Assembly: GCA_030434245.1 (NCBI GenBank)
Contig: JAUISX010000004.1
Coordinates: forward strand, 186,001-250,000
Length of the DNA stretch: 64,000 nucleotides
From: Porphyromonadaceae bacterium W3.11
Lineage (GTDB): Bacteria; Bacteroidota; Bacteroidia; Bacteroidales; Porphyromonadaceae
Reading direction: 5' to 3'
Shown one piece after another: positions 1 through 9,031 of the stretch. Each line of letters opens with the position of its first letter. Positions within the stretch are counted from its first letter, which is position 1. The notes beneath the pieces were generated by a model, which was not told the origin of the DNA, ran no database searches, and saw nothing but the letters and a program-made list of their open reading frames with translations. The position numbers and the translations under genes were made by a program.

Positions 1-233
1 GCAAAAGGGCATCGCACTACATTTCGCTCAGCTCCTACTGTACTCCCCTTTTTAGCAAAGCTCTCTGCCTCTTCAACTGTCTCGAGTGGGTAAATAGCCT
101 TAGCACCATTCTGCAATGCTGTAATGATCGTGGATGATGCTCTGAGGACATCAATAACGACCGCCACGGAGTTTTTCTGAGGGTACTGTCCTATAAGCTC
201 TGGAGAGGGAATTATATCAATGGGTAATTTCAT
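1..233 (-). CDS. comB: ComB-like 2-phosphosulfolactate phosphatase (5' part only)
   Basis: Only the first 77 codons lie in the window; the rest is beyond the left edge. The visible N-terminus carries the family block VIDVLRASST (residues 26-35), then LQNGAKAIYP, and GAER at 67-70 where ComB proteins have their GGERNG-like block. The founding enzyme removes phosphate from 2-phosphosulfolactate in coenzyme M synthesis. Members are widespread in bacteria that lack coenzyme M, so the substrate here is unknown. The start ATG shares four bases (ATGA) with the cutC stop, which fixes the start and implies translational coupling. The family call rests on remembered motifs and covers only the N-terminal part. 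Confidence 0.75.
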   Translation of the reverse strand, partial: MKLPIDIIPSPELIGQYPQKNSVAVVIDVLRASSTIITALQNGAKAIYPLETVEEAESFAKKGSTVGAERNVVRCPF

Positions 234-964
234 AACTGTCTTATTACTGCTCTAACCTTTTCGACATCTGTCATCGGATATTGGTACTCATCAGCCAGAT
301 CACTCCCACCCATAGAGATATTAGTATTGTGATACGCCATATGGCTAGGGATCATGCTCTGAAAGGAGCCGTGAAGCTCACGAACTCCAGTTTCGTTAGC
401 TATCTTCTGAGCATTCTCAACACACACTCCTGAGCCAGCCATCACTTCAATCCGAGCATTAGCTTGATGAACCAAGCTACGAATTATAGGAATACCTTCC
501 TCAGCGGTCTGCTTACCACCTGAGGTCAGGATACGAGAAAAGCCTAGATCTATCGCTACCTCTAGGGTGGACGATAGGTCTAGGCTCATATCAAATGCTC
601 TATGTAACGTTACAGGAAGTCCATCTGCAGCTTCGATCAATGCTCTACAAATCTCTTTATTCAGCTGTCCATCGGCTGATAATGCCCCCACAACAAATCC
701 ATGCACTCCTAAATCTCTAAGATAGCGGATGTCGGCTAGCATCTGCTCTACCTCTAAATCGCTATAAAGGAAATCTCCTCCTCTTGGACGAATAATGGGA
801 AACACTGGAATATCAACCGACTCTAACGCCCCCTTCACCATCCCGGGTGATGGGGTTATACCGCCTTCTCCAAGGGCAGCACAGAGCTCAATCCGTCCTG
901 CACCTCCCTCTTCGGCAGCGATACATGAAGCAATAGAATTAGCACAGACTTCCAAGAGTACCAT
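230..964 (-). CDS. cutC: CutC family copper homeostasis protein
   Basis: A 244-residue single-domain protein of the expected CutC length, predicted cytoplasmic TIM barrel. Typical blocks are LEVCANS at residues 4-10, GAGRIELC (about 21-28), the central LHRAFDMS, then LTSGGK and VMAGSGV in the C-terminal half. CutC was named for copper tolerance in E. coli, but its biochemical activity is still uncertain, so copper is a family label rather than something seen here. The gene starts 7 bases after the aspS stop and overlaps the comB-like start by four bases, so the three are probably one transcript. Confidence 0.9.
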   Translation of the reverse strand: MVLLEVCANSIASCIAAEEGGAGRIELCAALGEGGITPSPGMVKGALESVDIPVFPIIRPRGGDFLYSDLEVEQMLADIRYLRDLGVHGFVVGALSADGQLNKEICRALIEAADGLPVTLHRAFDMSLDLSSTLEVAIDLGFSRILTSGGKQTAEEGIPIIRSLVHQANARIEVMAGSGVCVENAQKIANETGVRELHGSFQSMIPSHMAYHNTNISMGGSDLADEYQYPMTDVEKVRAVIRQL

Positions 965-971
965 ACTCCGA

Positions 972-2729
972 TTATTTCTTTAGGGTTACAGCCAAATGTA
1001 GTTCATCAAGCTGCTCATCATCAATAATAGATGGAGCATCAATCATCACATCTCTTCCAGAGTTATTCTTAGGGAAGGCAATGGTGTCACGGATGCTATT
1101 AAGCCCTGCAAATAACGATACCCAACGATCAAAGCCATACGCTATACCACCGTGTGGAGGGGCACCAAACTTAAAGGCGTTCATTAAGAATCCAAATTGC
1201 TCTTTGGCTTTTTCAGCAGTAAAACCAAGGACTTCAAACATCTTGGCTTGCAGACCACTATCATGAATACGAATAGATCCGCCACCTACTTCTACGCCAT
1301 TGATAACCATATCATAAGCATTAGCACGTACTTTACCTGGATCGGTATCTAGTAGTGGAATATCTTCAGGCTTTGGAGACGTGAATGGATGGTGCATTGC
1401 AAAATATCTTTGAGACTCATCATCCCACTCAAGGAGAGGGAAATCAACGACCCACAGGCAGGAGTATTCTCCCTCTTTCATTAGTCCTTGTCTCCGTGCA
1501 ACTTCTAATCGTAACTCGCCGAGTTGCTTTCTGGTCTTCATCACATCATCTCCACTTAATATAAGGATGAGGTCGCCTGCTTCAGCTTTCATCTCCTTAG
1601 CAAGTTCTTGTAACACCTCTTGAGTATAGAACTTATCCACACTACTTTTGACATCACCATCCTCTTGTACTCGGGCATAGACCATCCCTTTCGCTCCTAC
1701 TTGTGGACGCTTGACATAGTCAGTCAGCTGATCCAACTGCTTACGGGTATAGACCGCAGCACCTTTCACGCAAATACCCCCAACGTATGCAGCTTCATCA
1801 AAGACTTTAAATCCATGTCCTTGCAGAACATCCATGAGCTCAACAAATCGCATATCAAAACGGGTGTCAGGCTTGTCCGAACCATAATACTTCATCGCAT
1901 CGTGCCATGAGATATGTGGATAGGGATCCTTTTGATCAATATCCAGAACAGTCTTAAATAGATGCTTACTGAGCCCTTCGAATGTTTCTAAAATATCTTT
2001 CTGCTCTACAAATGACATCTCACAGTCTATTTGTGTAAACTCTGGCTGTCTGTCAGCACGAAGGTCTTCGTCACGGAAGCACTTTACGATCTGGAAATAA
2101 CGGTCAAAGCCTGCAACCATAAGCAATTGCTTGAAGGTTTGTGGTGACTGTGGAAGAGCATAGAACTCTCCCTCATTCATACGAGAGGGAACCACAAAGT
2201 CTCTAGCCCCCTCAGGTGTGGACTTAATGAGTACAGGAGTCTCGACTTCAAGGAAATTGAGCTGACTTAGGTAATTACGTATCTCAATCCCCATACGATG
2301 GCGAAGCTCTAGATTACGACGAACCACAGAGCGACGGAGGTCTAAGTAACGGTACTTCATCCTCAGTTCATCACCGCCATCACTTTCATCCTCAATCGTG
2401 AATGGTGGTGTCTCGGACTTATTAAGGACCTTCATCTCACTGACTATAAGTTCTACTTCGCCAGTATCTAGGTGGTCGTTCTTAGAGCTACGCTCTGCGA
2501 CCACCCCTTTTACTTGAAGTACGAACTCCCTTCCTATATGTGCTGCTTGCTCAGTAAGCTCAGCATTCTTTTCGTCGCTAAAGACTAACTGGGTTACACC
2601 ATATCTATCTCGTAAATCAATAAAAATCATTCCCCCTAATTTACGATTACGCTGTACCCATCCTGCAAGCGTTATCTCCTCACCCACATTTTGTAGTCTT
2701 AATTCACCACAAGTAGTTGTTCTGTACAT
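972..2729 (-). CDS. aspS: Aspartate--tRNA ligase
   Basis: A 585-residue bacterial-type class IIb synthetase that charges tRNA-Asp. An N-terminal OB-fold anticodon domain (about 1-105) includes [19 protein letters not shown]. The catalytic core has QSPQ at 194-197, motif 2 with FRDED at 218-222 and R225, and motif 3 GFDRW at 532-536. The roughly 120-residue GAD insertion of bacterial AspRS lies between motifs 2 and 3. Length and all motifs are intact. It lies 38 bases downstream of the CNNM gene and directly upstream of cutC, in a long minus-strand run. Whether it charges only tRNA-Asp or also tRNA-Asn cannot be judged here. Confidence 0.98.
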   Translation of the reverse strand: MYRTTTCGELRLQNVGEEITLAGWVQRNRKLGGMIFIDLRDRYGVTQLVFSDEKNAELTEQAAHIGREFVLQVKGVVAERSSKNDHLDTGEVELIVSEMKVLNKSETPPFTIEDESDGGDELRMKYRYLDLRRSVVRRNLELRHRMGIEIRNYLSQLNFLEVETPVLIKSTPEGARDFVVPSRMNEGEFYALPQSPQTFKQLLMVAGFDRYFQIVKCFRDEDLRADRQPEFTQIDCEMSFVEQKDILETFEGLSKHLFKTVLDIDQKDPYPHISWHDAMKYYGSDKPDTRFDMRFVELMDVLQGHGFKVFDEAAYVGGICVKGAAVYTRKQLDQLTDYVKRPQVGAKGMVYARVQEDGDVKSSVDKFYTQEVLQELAKEMKAEAGDLILILSGDDVMKTRKQLGELRLEVARRQGLMKEGEYSCLWVVDFPLLEWDDESQRYFAMHHPFTSPKPEDIPLLDTDPGKVRANAYDMVINGVEVGGGSIRIHDSGLQAKMFEVLGFTAEKAKEQFGFLMNAFKFGAPPHGGIAYGFDRWVSLFAGLNSIRDTIAFPKNNSGRDVMIDAPSIIDDEQLDELHLAVTLKK

Positions 2730-2767
2730 AGTTTCTTCTATCTATATTTTTCGAAGCCTTATTAGTT

Positions 2768-4021
2768 TTACGACTCCATCTTTTTAAGTTTCACTAGTGT
2801 TATCTTATTCTCTGTTGCCCTCATCACCTTGAATTGAAAATCTGGTGCAATGGAAAATTCCTCACCTCGATCAGGAATACCTTGATAATGGTAGAGAATG
2901 AATCCTGCAATCGTCTTGAAATCCTCATCTTCAGGTAAGTCCAGATCAAACTTTTCATTCAGAGTATCCAGCTCTGCACGACCAGAGATAATGTACTCAC
3001 GCTCCCCTACTTGACGCATCACCACCCTATTGGTATCGTGCTCATCCTCTATATCTCCAAAGATTTCCTCTACAATATCTTCAAGAGTAATGATGCCTGC
3101 CGTCCCTCCAAGCTCATCCACGACGACTGCGATGCTCATCTTCTCATTGAGTAGTTTCTTCATAATCCTATCAGCACCTAAGGACTCAGGCACATAGAGT
3201 GTGGGATGAATATGATTCTGCCACAACGATCCTTCACTCTCAACCTTGTACATCTCGATACCGTGAATATACCCAATAATATCATCTATATCTTCATTAT
3301 ATACTAGGATCTTGGAGTAGCCAGTTTTATCAAAGAGGGCTATCAGCTCATCCAATGGAGTAGCGGAATCCACCGCCCTAATCTCATTACGTGGGATATA
3401 ACAATCCCTTACCTTTACTTCTGAGAACTCTATTGCATTCTGTAATATCTTAGCTTCGGATGCCTTTTCCTCCTGGGTAACATTGGTCTCAATGTAATAA
3501 TCCAAGTCCACCTTACTTAGTGGCTGTACTGTATCTTCCTCATTCTTGACTCCCAAAATCTTAAAGGATAAACTACTCAGAGCGGAGACTAGAATAGTAA
3601 CGGGAAGAAGTAGTATATATATAATCATCAGAGGGAAAGAAAGTACCTTCAACGTAGTATTTGGCTTAAGCTGACCGATAGACTTCGGTAAATACTCTCC
3701 AAAGACGATAACGATTGCCGTAGAGATCATCGTTTGTATCAACATGACCAAAAAGTCATTTGGAATAACTTTGGATAGAGGGGCCTCTAGTACCATCGCG
3801 AAACAGAGACCATACACTACGTTTATAATATTATTCCCTATTAAAATCGTAGTAATAAACTTACCCATACGCTTATAAAAATAAGCTTGGATCTTAGAGA
3901 CCGTGCTTCCTTGACTTTTATCCAGCTCTACTTGCAACCTATCGGCTGAAACAAAGCTAATCTCGCTCATACTAAAGAAAGCTGAGAAAAGGACACACAG
4001 TATGATGGCAAGATATAACAT
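2768..4021 (-). CDS. CNNM/CorC family membrane protein (DUF21, CBS pair, CorC domain)
   Basis: A 417-residue inner-membrane protein. The N-terminal CNNM (DUF21) region, about residues 1-170, has several hydrophobic helices and the family signature SAFFSMSE near the start. A CBS pair follows (about 200-320, including RDCYIPRNEI and VVVDELGGTAGIITLEDIVEEIFGDI split across it), then a C-terminal CorC/HlyC domain from about 335. Family members are linked to Mg2+ or Co2+ efflux; the older hemolysin label is not supported. In gliding Bacteroidetes the paralogue GldE has the same plan, and nothing here separates the two. It sits between the 4-TM gene and aspS on the same strand. Confidence 0.9.
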   Translation of the reverse strand: MLYLAIILCVLFSAFFSMSEISFVSADRLQVELDKSQGSTVSKIQAYFYKRMGKFITTILIGNNIINVVYGLCFAMVLEAPLSKVIPNDFLVMLIQTMISTAIVIVFGEYLPKSIGQLKPNTTLKVLSFPLMIIYILLLPVTILVSALSSLSFKILGVKNEEDTVQPLSKVDLDYYIETNVTQEEKASEAKILQNAIEFSEVKVRDCYIPRNEIRAVDSATPLDELIALFDKTGYSKILVYNEDIDDIIGYIHGIEMYKVESEGSLWQNHIHPTLYVPESLGADRIMKKLLNEKMSIAVVVDELGGTAGIITLEDIVEEIFGDIEDEHDTNRVVMRQVGEREYIISGRAELDTLNEKFDLDLPEDEDFKTIAGFILYHYQGIPDRGEEFSIAPDFQFKVMRATENKITLVKLKKMES

Positions 4022-4147
4022 GGTTATACTCTGAAATAAGTTTGGCTTGACGCCATTGCTTGTTTTGGGTAGAGATTATCTACTTTTCCTATCATATTTA
4101 TGGCGGTTAGCCCCAACGCTGAATCGCAACTCTGTATATTTATACTA

Positions 4148-4708
4148 TCATCTTCCATGATATTTGTCTTCTAATGCTCTCAACTTATCTTTCAAATGAC
4201 TGTGGATCCATATAGAGGAACTACACAAAATAACCACATACATAGAAATCGAGGTCATACTCATAGAAAGGGTTGCAGTCTTCATTTCTGAATCCACTAA
4301 TTCCAATACAGACGTATAGAATATAGATATAATAAAGAGTATAATAATAACCCAACAAACCATTTGGATCCTTTTGCTCCACTTCACCTTCCTACTATAA
4401 CTGTCTATGAGTACTTTTAGGTAAGACAAATCCTGCTCCTGACGAACAACAGCCTGAGTGGACTTACGCAAATAAAATTTATATCTCGAATCAATGATTA
4501 TATAAATCACCACTAAGAGCAAAAAGGCTATTCGGATAAAATTAAGTCTAGACGACATCATCGCCGCATCTACATCAGCACCAAAGGTCATCACCGTAAG
4601 CACGATATAACATAGGAGAGCTACGGTACTCAGTGTAAAAAACACATTTGAGACTCTCTTAATGGTCTCTAGCTTTTTTTCTATTTCAGATAGAGTTTTC
4701 ATAATCAT
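4148..4708 (-). CDS. Unknown protein with four predicted membrane helices
   Basis: I do not recognise this 186-residue protein. It shows hydrophobic segments near residues 22-45, 56-75, 119-140 and 150-170. A charged, K/R-rich stretch (about 78-117) separates the two helix pairs and should be cytoplasmic by the positive-inside rule. There is no signal peptide and no catalytic motif. The start overlaps the lptC stop by one base (TAATG), so translation is probably coupled; an internal ATG two codons later (4702) is an alternative start. Its place between lptC and a CNNM protein suggests an envelope role, which is inference only. Confidence 0.75.
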   Translation of the reverse strand: MIMKTLSEIEKKLETIKRVSNVFFTLSTVALLCYIVLTVMTFGADVDAAMMSSRLNFIRIAFLLLVVIYIIIDSRYKFYLRKSTQAVVRQEQDLSYLKVLIDSYSRKVKWSKRIQMVCWVIIILFIISIFYTSVLELVDSEMKTATLSMSMTSISMYVVILCSSSIWIHSHLKDKLRALEDKYHGR

Positions 4709-5520
4709 TACTTTTTCTTTATTAACGAATCGGGAGCTAAATATTTTTTCCTTTCTACTTTTCGGATAACCTTCTTCGTTGGACTATTCAACCTTGATTC
4801 ATCATCACTATTTGAAGAGACTGAATCGAGGTTATCTGCACTATTCGCAGAAGTGGGCTTCACTGACGTACTATCATTGGCCATCGCAGTACTATCATTT
4901 ACCACCATAGGCTGATCTTCGACATCAAAATGCCCATGAGAGGAGTACAACTCATATCGCGTCATGCTTTGATTACTCTTGAAGCCAAAGTCGCTCTCTA
5001 TCAATTGTCCTGAAGAACGCTCTATCATGATATACTCATGCGAATAAACTTCCTGAAGACTTTCATCCCAAAAAAGTGAATGACCAAAGAAACGCTGTCC
5101 CTCACGATTCAAGACCTCCACATTGCCCTTTAGCTCCCATAACTGTCTCTCTCTATAATAATATGCGGTATCAGCTTTTATAGAAGCTTGAATGTTAAAG
5201 AGAGTATCGAACTGCTCAACATATAGTCCTTCAGGAAAATACCATTTGTCTTCGGGCTTATCAAAGACATACCACTTAGCGGCATTCAACTTATACTTAG
5301 TAATCCCGCTATCGGAGATGAGCGTCTCTACTCCAGTAGTGAGAGAGGTGTATTCAAGTGAGTCAATATCACTAGTTAGCACATCCCCCTTCCGATGATT
5401 ACAAGCCATGAACGACCATATAATATACAAAAAGATGACAGCACACCCCAATGACTTGGGGCGTGCTAGCACCTTTACGTAACTTTTATGTTCTAAAAAG
5501 TTCTTACAAATGTCGCTCAT
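4708..5520 (-). CDS. lptC: LptC-like LPS export lipoprotein
   Basis: A 270-residue protein with an N-terminal hydrophobic segment ending in a lipobox (SFMAC, Cys40). A LptC/OstA-like periplasmic beta-jellyroll region follows (about 50-200) with the family rhythm: ITKYKLNAAKW, VEQFDTLFNIQASIKADTAYY, LWELKGNVEVLN, VYSHEYIMIER and LIESDFGFKS. LptC passes lipopolysaccharide from LptBFG to LptA in the periplasm. The last 65 residues are Ser/Asp/Asn-rich then Lys-rich and look disordered. The gene lies 29 bases after the TPR gene, as in other Bacteroidales where a TPR protein and barrel precede lptC. The N-terminal 30 residues before the hydrophobic segment are long for a lipoprotein, so a later start is possible. 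Confidence 0.88.
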   Translation of the reverse strand: MSDICKNFLEHKSYVKVLARPKSLGCAVIFLYIIWSFMACNHRKGDVLTSDIDSLEYTSLTTGVETLISDSGITKYKLNAAKWYVFDKPEDKWYFPEGLYVEQFDTLFNIQASIKADTAYYYRERQLWELKGNVEVLNREGQRFFGHSLFWDESLQEVYSHEYIMIERSSGQLIESDFGFKSNQSMTRYELYSSHGHFDVEDQPMVVNDSTAMANDSTSVKPTSANSADNLDSVSSNSDDESRLNSPTKKVIRKVERKKYLAPDSLIKKK

Positions 5521-5549
5521 AAATCTTATATACTGAGCGGATCAAGTTC

Positions 5550-6899
5550 TTATTTAATAGTACGTACAGTAGTACTCTCCCCGATCCATCCTCCGATATA
5601 GAATGACTCACCCTCTTGAATATCTGGGTGCATAAAGACATCCTCCTTACGTGGGAAGTGACTACGGAACTTAGCAATACTTCTTGAAGCCTCATCAGAG
5701 ACACTTGGGTCGATAGCTCTAGCACGCTCTAGCTTGTCCACTACTAGGCAGTAAACCACTCTCTGCTTTACAGGGTCATCAGGGAAGATGCTTCTAGCAG
5801 TATCTGCATACATTTTAGCGATCAGGATCATAGGAGCTCCAAATCCACTCTTCTCTTGCATTGCCTTATTAGCAAAGTTACGTGCTGAAGAGTAGCTATT
5901 TCGCTCATAGTTAATCACAGCCATCATAAAGTATGACTCCCCGATATCACTTGAGTCATCACTCATAGAGATAGCTTCTTCGAAATATTTAATCGCACGA
6001 TCGTAATTTTTATCTTTATACGCCTTTAGAGCAATACCACGAGCAGCACCAGCTGATGGCTCCAATTGATACATATACTCAGAGGCTGTGAAGTACACAT
6101 CACTTTCAGTACATCCTACAGAACGAAGGACCTTGATCACGCCCGCCAAAAATTCCTTATCACTTTTCTTACCATCAAGCTGAGGACCATAAATCTTATC
6201 CATCATTTCACAGCTTGCAGCACCACTACTTGCAAAGAATGTCTGAGCATCGTTCTTATACTGTTCAATAGTCTTAGCTTTCTTAGCATCACCTGCTTCA
6301 TTAGCCTTACTGATCTGAATATCGAAGTACTTATCCACCATTAGATGGTCATCGACATACTGGCTCTTATAATCCTGATTCTTGTACATACGTGCCATAG
6401 ACGCATACACGAACTGAGATAGAGTAAATGGGTCAGTATTCTCCTTCATTTCACTCACGACAGGTTCCAACCAGCCATAGATTTTATTGAAGTCAGTATC
6501 ATTTCCCATGTAAGTCATATAATCCTGAACTTTACTTCCGAGGATATAGTCCTTACTGATCTTTTTGTCATCACCAAAATATTTGATGCGATTATCATAC
6601 ACACCTAAAAGCTCGTCCAAGAAAGCCATCTTCTCTTCCTGAGTCTTAGCCTGCTCTATCTTCCATCTAAGGATCTCCGGACCATATATATATATGTTCT
6701 TTGACTCTTGAGGGCAAGCGTCATACACTTTTTTCCAGAAGTTATAAGCATCTAGATAGTTCTTCGACTTAGCGTGTACTGTGAAGTACGACACGTTCTT
6801 AGCGCAATCTATATTTGCACCTGAGTTATCTGCATCTGTCTGTGCCATAGCAGTCAAGGCAAATAGAAAGCTCATAAGTAGCATTAATCCTTTTTTCAT
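5550..6899 (-). CDS. Exported tetratricopeptide-repeat protein
   Basis: A 449-residue protein with a clear signal peptide (MKKGLMLLMSFLFALTAMAQ, cleavage about residue 20). The body is helical. Tetratricopeptide-like helix pairs are clearest at about 290-370, with ALKAYKDKNYDRAIKYFEEA and YFMMAVINYERNSYSSARN. TPR proteins are protein-protein scaffolds, and no enzyme motif is present. The position between a predicted outer-membrane barrel and LptC suggests an envelope-assembly role, but that is inference. The gene is separated from the upstream barrel by 119 bases and followed by lptC after 29. Confidence 0.85.
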   Translation of the reverse strand: MKKGLMLLMSFLFALTAMAQTDADNSGANIDCAKNVSYFTVHAKSKNYLDAYNFWKKVYDACPQESKNIYIYGPEILRWKIEQAKTQEEKMAFLDELLGVYDNRIKYFGDDKKISKDYILGSKVQDYMTYMGNDTDFNKIYGWLEPVVSEMKENTDPFTLSQFVYASMARMYKNQDYKSQYVDDHLMVDKYFDIQISKANEAGDAKKAKTIEQYKNDAQTFFASSGAASCEMMDKIYGPQLDGKKSDKEFLAGVIKVLRSVGCTESDVYFTASEYMYQLEPSAGAARGIALKAYKDKNYDRAIKYFEEAISMSDDSSDIGESYFMMAVINYERNSYSSARNFANKAMQEKSGFGAPMILIAKMYADTARSIFPDDPVKQRVVYCLVVDKLERARAIDPSVSDEASRSIAKFRSHFPRKEDVFMHPDIQEGESFYIGGWIGESTTVRTIK

Positions 6900-7018
6900 G
6901 ATATATTCTTTCTTTAATTTAATATTAAAATTTTTCGTTCCAACTCATTAAGACATACTCACGTCTTTCTTGGGTTATCTGTATATTGGATAAACAAATA
7001 TCGCAATCGTTTAGTCCA

Positions 7019-8338
7019 TTAATAAATTTTCAACTTTCTAAACCATGTCTCATTAAAGCTAATACCAAGAGATAGCTTCAATACGTCTTGAGAAAAGTTC
7101 TTGCTCAATGGGGATATATCCTTATTATACTCTAGGGTCAAGTTAATCATTGACAACCGATCACTAACAACCATATTGACAGGCATTCCAATTCCTATAG
7201 AAGCACCGACAGTATGTAGTCCTCCCACTACGGGGCGATCTAAATATGATGAGCTATAATTTATCCCAAAGCGATAGCTCATCTTTTCATAATATTTTCG
7301 TGAATACAAGTCAGGTAATAACTCCATCCCCAAAGCAGCATGATGGCGATCCAGCATTTTCACTCCGTCATTAACGAAGATATTATCCACTCCGCTCCAT
7401 AGCTCAACCCCATAGTCAAGTGCCAATGTCATCTTATTAGGTATATTCCATGAAAGACCAGCAGCAATCTTGTGTGGCAGAGAAGCATCTGCGGTTATAT
7501 TTTTATCAGTAATCTCTGGTTTATTCTGAGAGCCAAAATTACGATTTTCAAAGTAAAAAAGTTCTGGCTTAATAGGCAACTTCGGCGTATATGTCAGACC
7601 GATGATGACCTCATCCTGACGTTTATTCTTCATCTTAAATTTATACTGAGCACCCAAATCAAAAGACCAATCTCTTAATCTCAGTGAATTCTCAGTGTAA
7701 GTCTGTGCCAAAGAGTTCGTATTTGGTATAAGGTGTACGATATTAGTAACCGAACCAAACATATAGCGTCCATTCACACCTAGATATAGATTATCCCAAA
7801 GACGACCACCTAGACCTAGATACACAGACTGAAGCGACCCCTTACCAGTATATCGTTGTTGGAATTTGCTAAAGCCATCCTCGCCTTCAAGGTCCACCTC
7901 TGTGGTCAATCCATACCCAACATTGGACATCGGAACCAAGCCTGCACTTAGAGCCAAGCGATTTTTATACAGTGGCATCTGTACCGCTATATAATCGACG
8001 CCCCCTAAGAAGGTTGTTTTTTTATTGACGCCATCCCTATAGTGCCCCATATTTACAGAAGCACCGACATCAATCAAAAAAGAAAGTGAATCAGTAGCAC
8101 CATATCCAGCTGGATTAAGAAAGTTTATAACCCTCTTATCATTCATACCAACTCCAACGCCCCCCATTCCACGCCATGATACAGGGGCACTATTTTGCAT
8201 AGTTCCATACCCAAAGCGTGAAAGCGGTGTTGACTGTATATCCTGGGCTTTTACCCCATTAACATTCAACATACTATAGACGCCTATGATGAGGCTAACT
8301 ATAATCAGAGATCTTTTTATTCTATCGTATTGCATCAT
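7019..8338 (-). CDS. Predicted outer-membrane beta-barrel protein (FadL/OmpP1-like)
   Basis: A 439-residue protein with a signal peptide (about 1-32, ending VKAQ), then glycine- and aromatic-rich alternating strands typical of an outer-membrane barrel. Near the mature N-terminus SWRGMGGVGVGMND followed by NPAGYG resembles the FadL/OmpP1 entry region. The C-terminus ends LKIY rather than in the usual aromatic residue. The open frame extends upstream to 8401, but I chose the ATG at 8338. It starts just before the signal peptide, and the -7 promoter box at 8369-8376 lies inside the longer frame. The ligand is unknown; the call is by composition and context with lptC. Confidence 0.75.
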   Translation of the reverse strand: MMQYDRIKRSLIIVSLIIGVYSMLNVNGVKAQDIQSTPLSRFGYGTMQNSAPVSWRGMGGVGVGMNDKRVINFLNPAGYGATDSLSFLIDVGASVNMGHYRDGVNKKTTFLGGVDYIAVQMPLYKNRLALSAGLVPMSNVGYGLTTEVDLEGEDGFSKFQQRYTGKGSLQSVYLGLGGRLWDNLYLGVNGRYMFGSVTNIVHLIPNTNSLAQTYTENSLRLRDWSFDLGAQYKFKMKNKRQDEVIIGLTYTPKLPIKPELFYFENRNFGSQNKPEITDKNITADASLPHKIAAGLSWNIPNKMTLALDYGVELWSGVDNIFVNDGVKMLDRHHAALGMELLPDLYSRKYYEKMSYRFGINYSSSYLDRPVVGGLHTVGASIGIGMPVNMVVSDRLSMINLTLEYNKDISPLSKNFSQDVLKLSLGISFNETWFRKLKIY

Positions 8339-8368
8339 ATTTTTTTTGCGAAATGGCAAAATCATTGA

Positions 8369-8376
8369 CAAATATA
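8369..8376 (-). promoter_or_regulatory. Bacteroidetes -7 promoter box for the barrel gene
   Basis: The minus strand reads TATATTTG, a perfect TAnnTTTG box, about 30 bases upstream of the ATG at 8338. No clear TTTG/TTG element is visible 19-21 bases upstream, so only half the promoter is supported. It argues against a start at 8401. Confidence 0.5.
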
Positions 8377-8401
8377 AGGGAAAAAACGCATATACCCGCA
8401 C

Positions 8402-9031
8402 CCTAAAGATTAGAAACTAGGTTAAACTTCTAACTACCAGCTATATATCGATAAAACCAGCCATAAATACTACTAAAAGTAAGACCTCTTTAGGAAAGAT
8501 CGTCATAAAACTTAATATCTATTAGCTCGAATTAAAGAATATTACCACTACACGGCACTCATTAGCCTCTCCATGCACGACGGGTGTAATTATGAGCTAT
8601 CCTCAACACCTTACGTCAGCACGCGTTAATGTATCATGCTTTAATCATTATATCAGCCAGAAACAGCTGATAACTTGAGTGGCTCACTCCTACAGCGTAT
8701 CTCTTGAAAGGGGCATAAAAATCATCCTATAGGAAACGAATCTCCTTCTCATAGGAAAAAAATATGTTTCCTATAGGATAAGTTTTTCTTTCATATAACT
8801 AAAATCATACCAGCTATTATTTGTCAGGTAAAACCATCTTAACAACGGCCTCCTAATCAATATTTATCACTCTGTATCAAAGCCTTTCGGGAGCTCATCA
8901 TTCCTACATAATAGGTTTGTTGTAAATAGCTTACATCCTAGTAAGATGTCTCCAAGGTGATACCTCTTGACTAGAGAGATTGTCGCCTTTTTATTCGTTC
9001 ATTTACTTCATTAGCAATCTCTTTTAGACGT
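8402..9031. other. 630-base intergenic region
   Basis: No credible open frame on either strand. It holds a small hairpin at 8651-8672 (TATCAGC and GCTGATA around an 8-base loop) and copy A of the 44-bp-unit repeat at 8706-8834. The rest is AT-rich and featureless to my reading. The genes on both sides are on the minus strand: the sbcC 3' end at 9032 and the 5' end of the barrel gene. Confidence 0.7.
8706..8834. repeat. Two-unit 44-bp tandem repeat, copy A
   Basis: An imperfect copy of the element at 35946-36069. It contains two tandem degenerate units starting with CCTATAGG at 8726 and 8770, exactly 44 bases apart. Half-unit boxes begin at 8750 (CATAGGA) and 8792 (CATATAA), so boxes fall every 20-24 bases. 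The outer boxes also form a perfect 14-base inverted repeat (ATCCTATAGGAAAC at 8724-8737 and its complement at 8766-8779) around a 28-base loop. It is non-coding. Function unknown. Confidence 0.8.

Noticed and set aside
8724-8813. Spaced direct repeats that might be a tiny CRISPR array
   Set aside because: Only two 44-bp units, no unique spacers, no cas genes, and the between-box sequence is shared with copy B.
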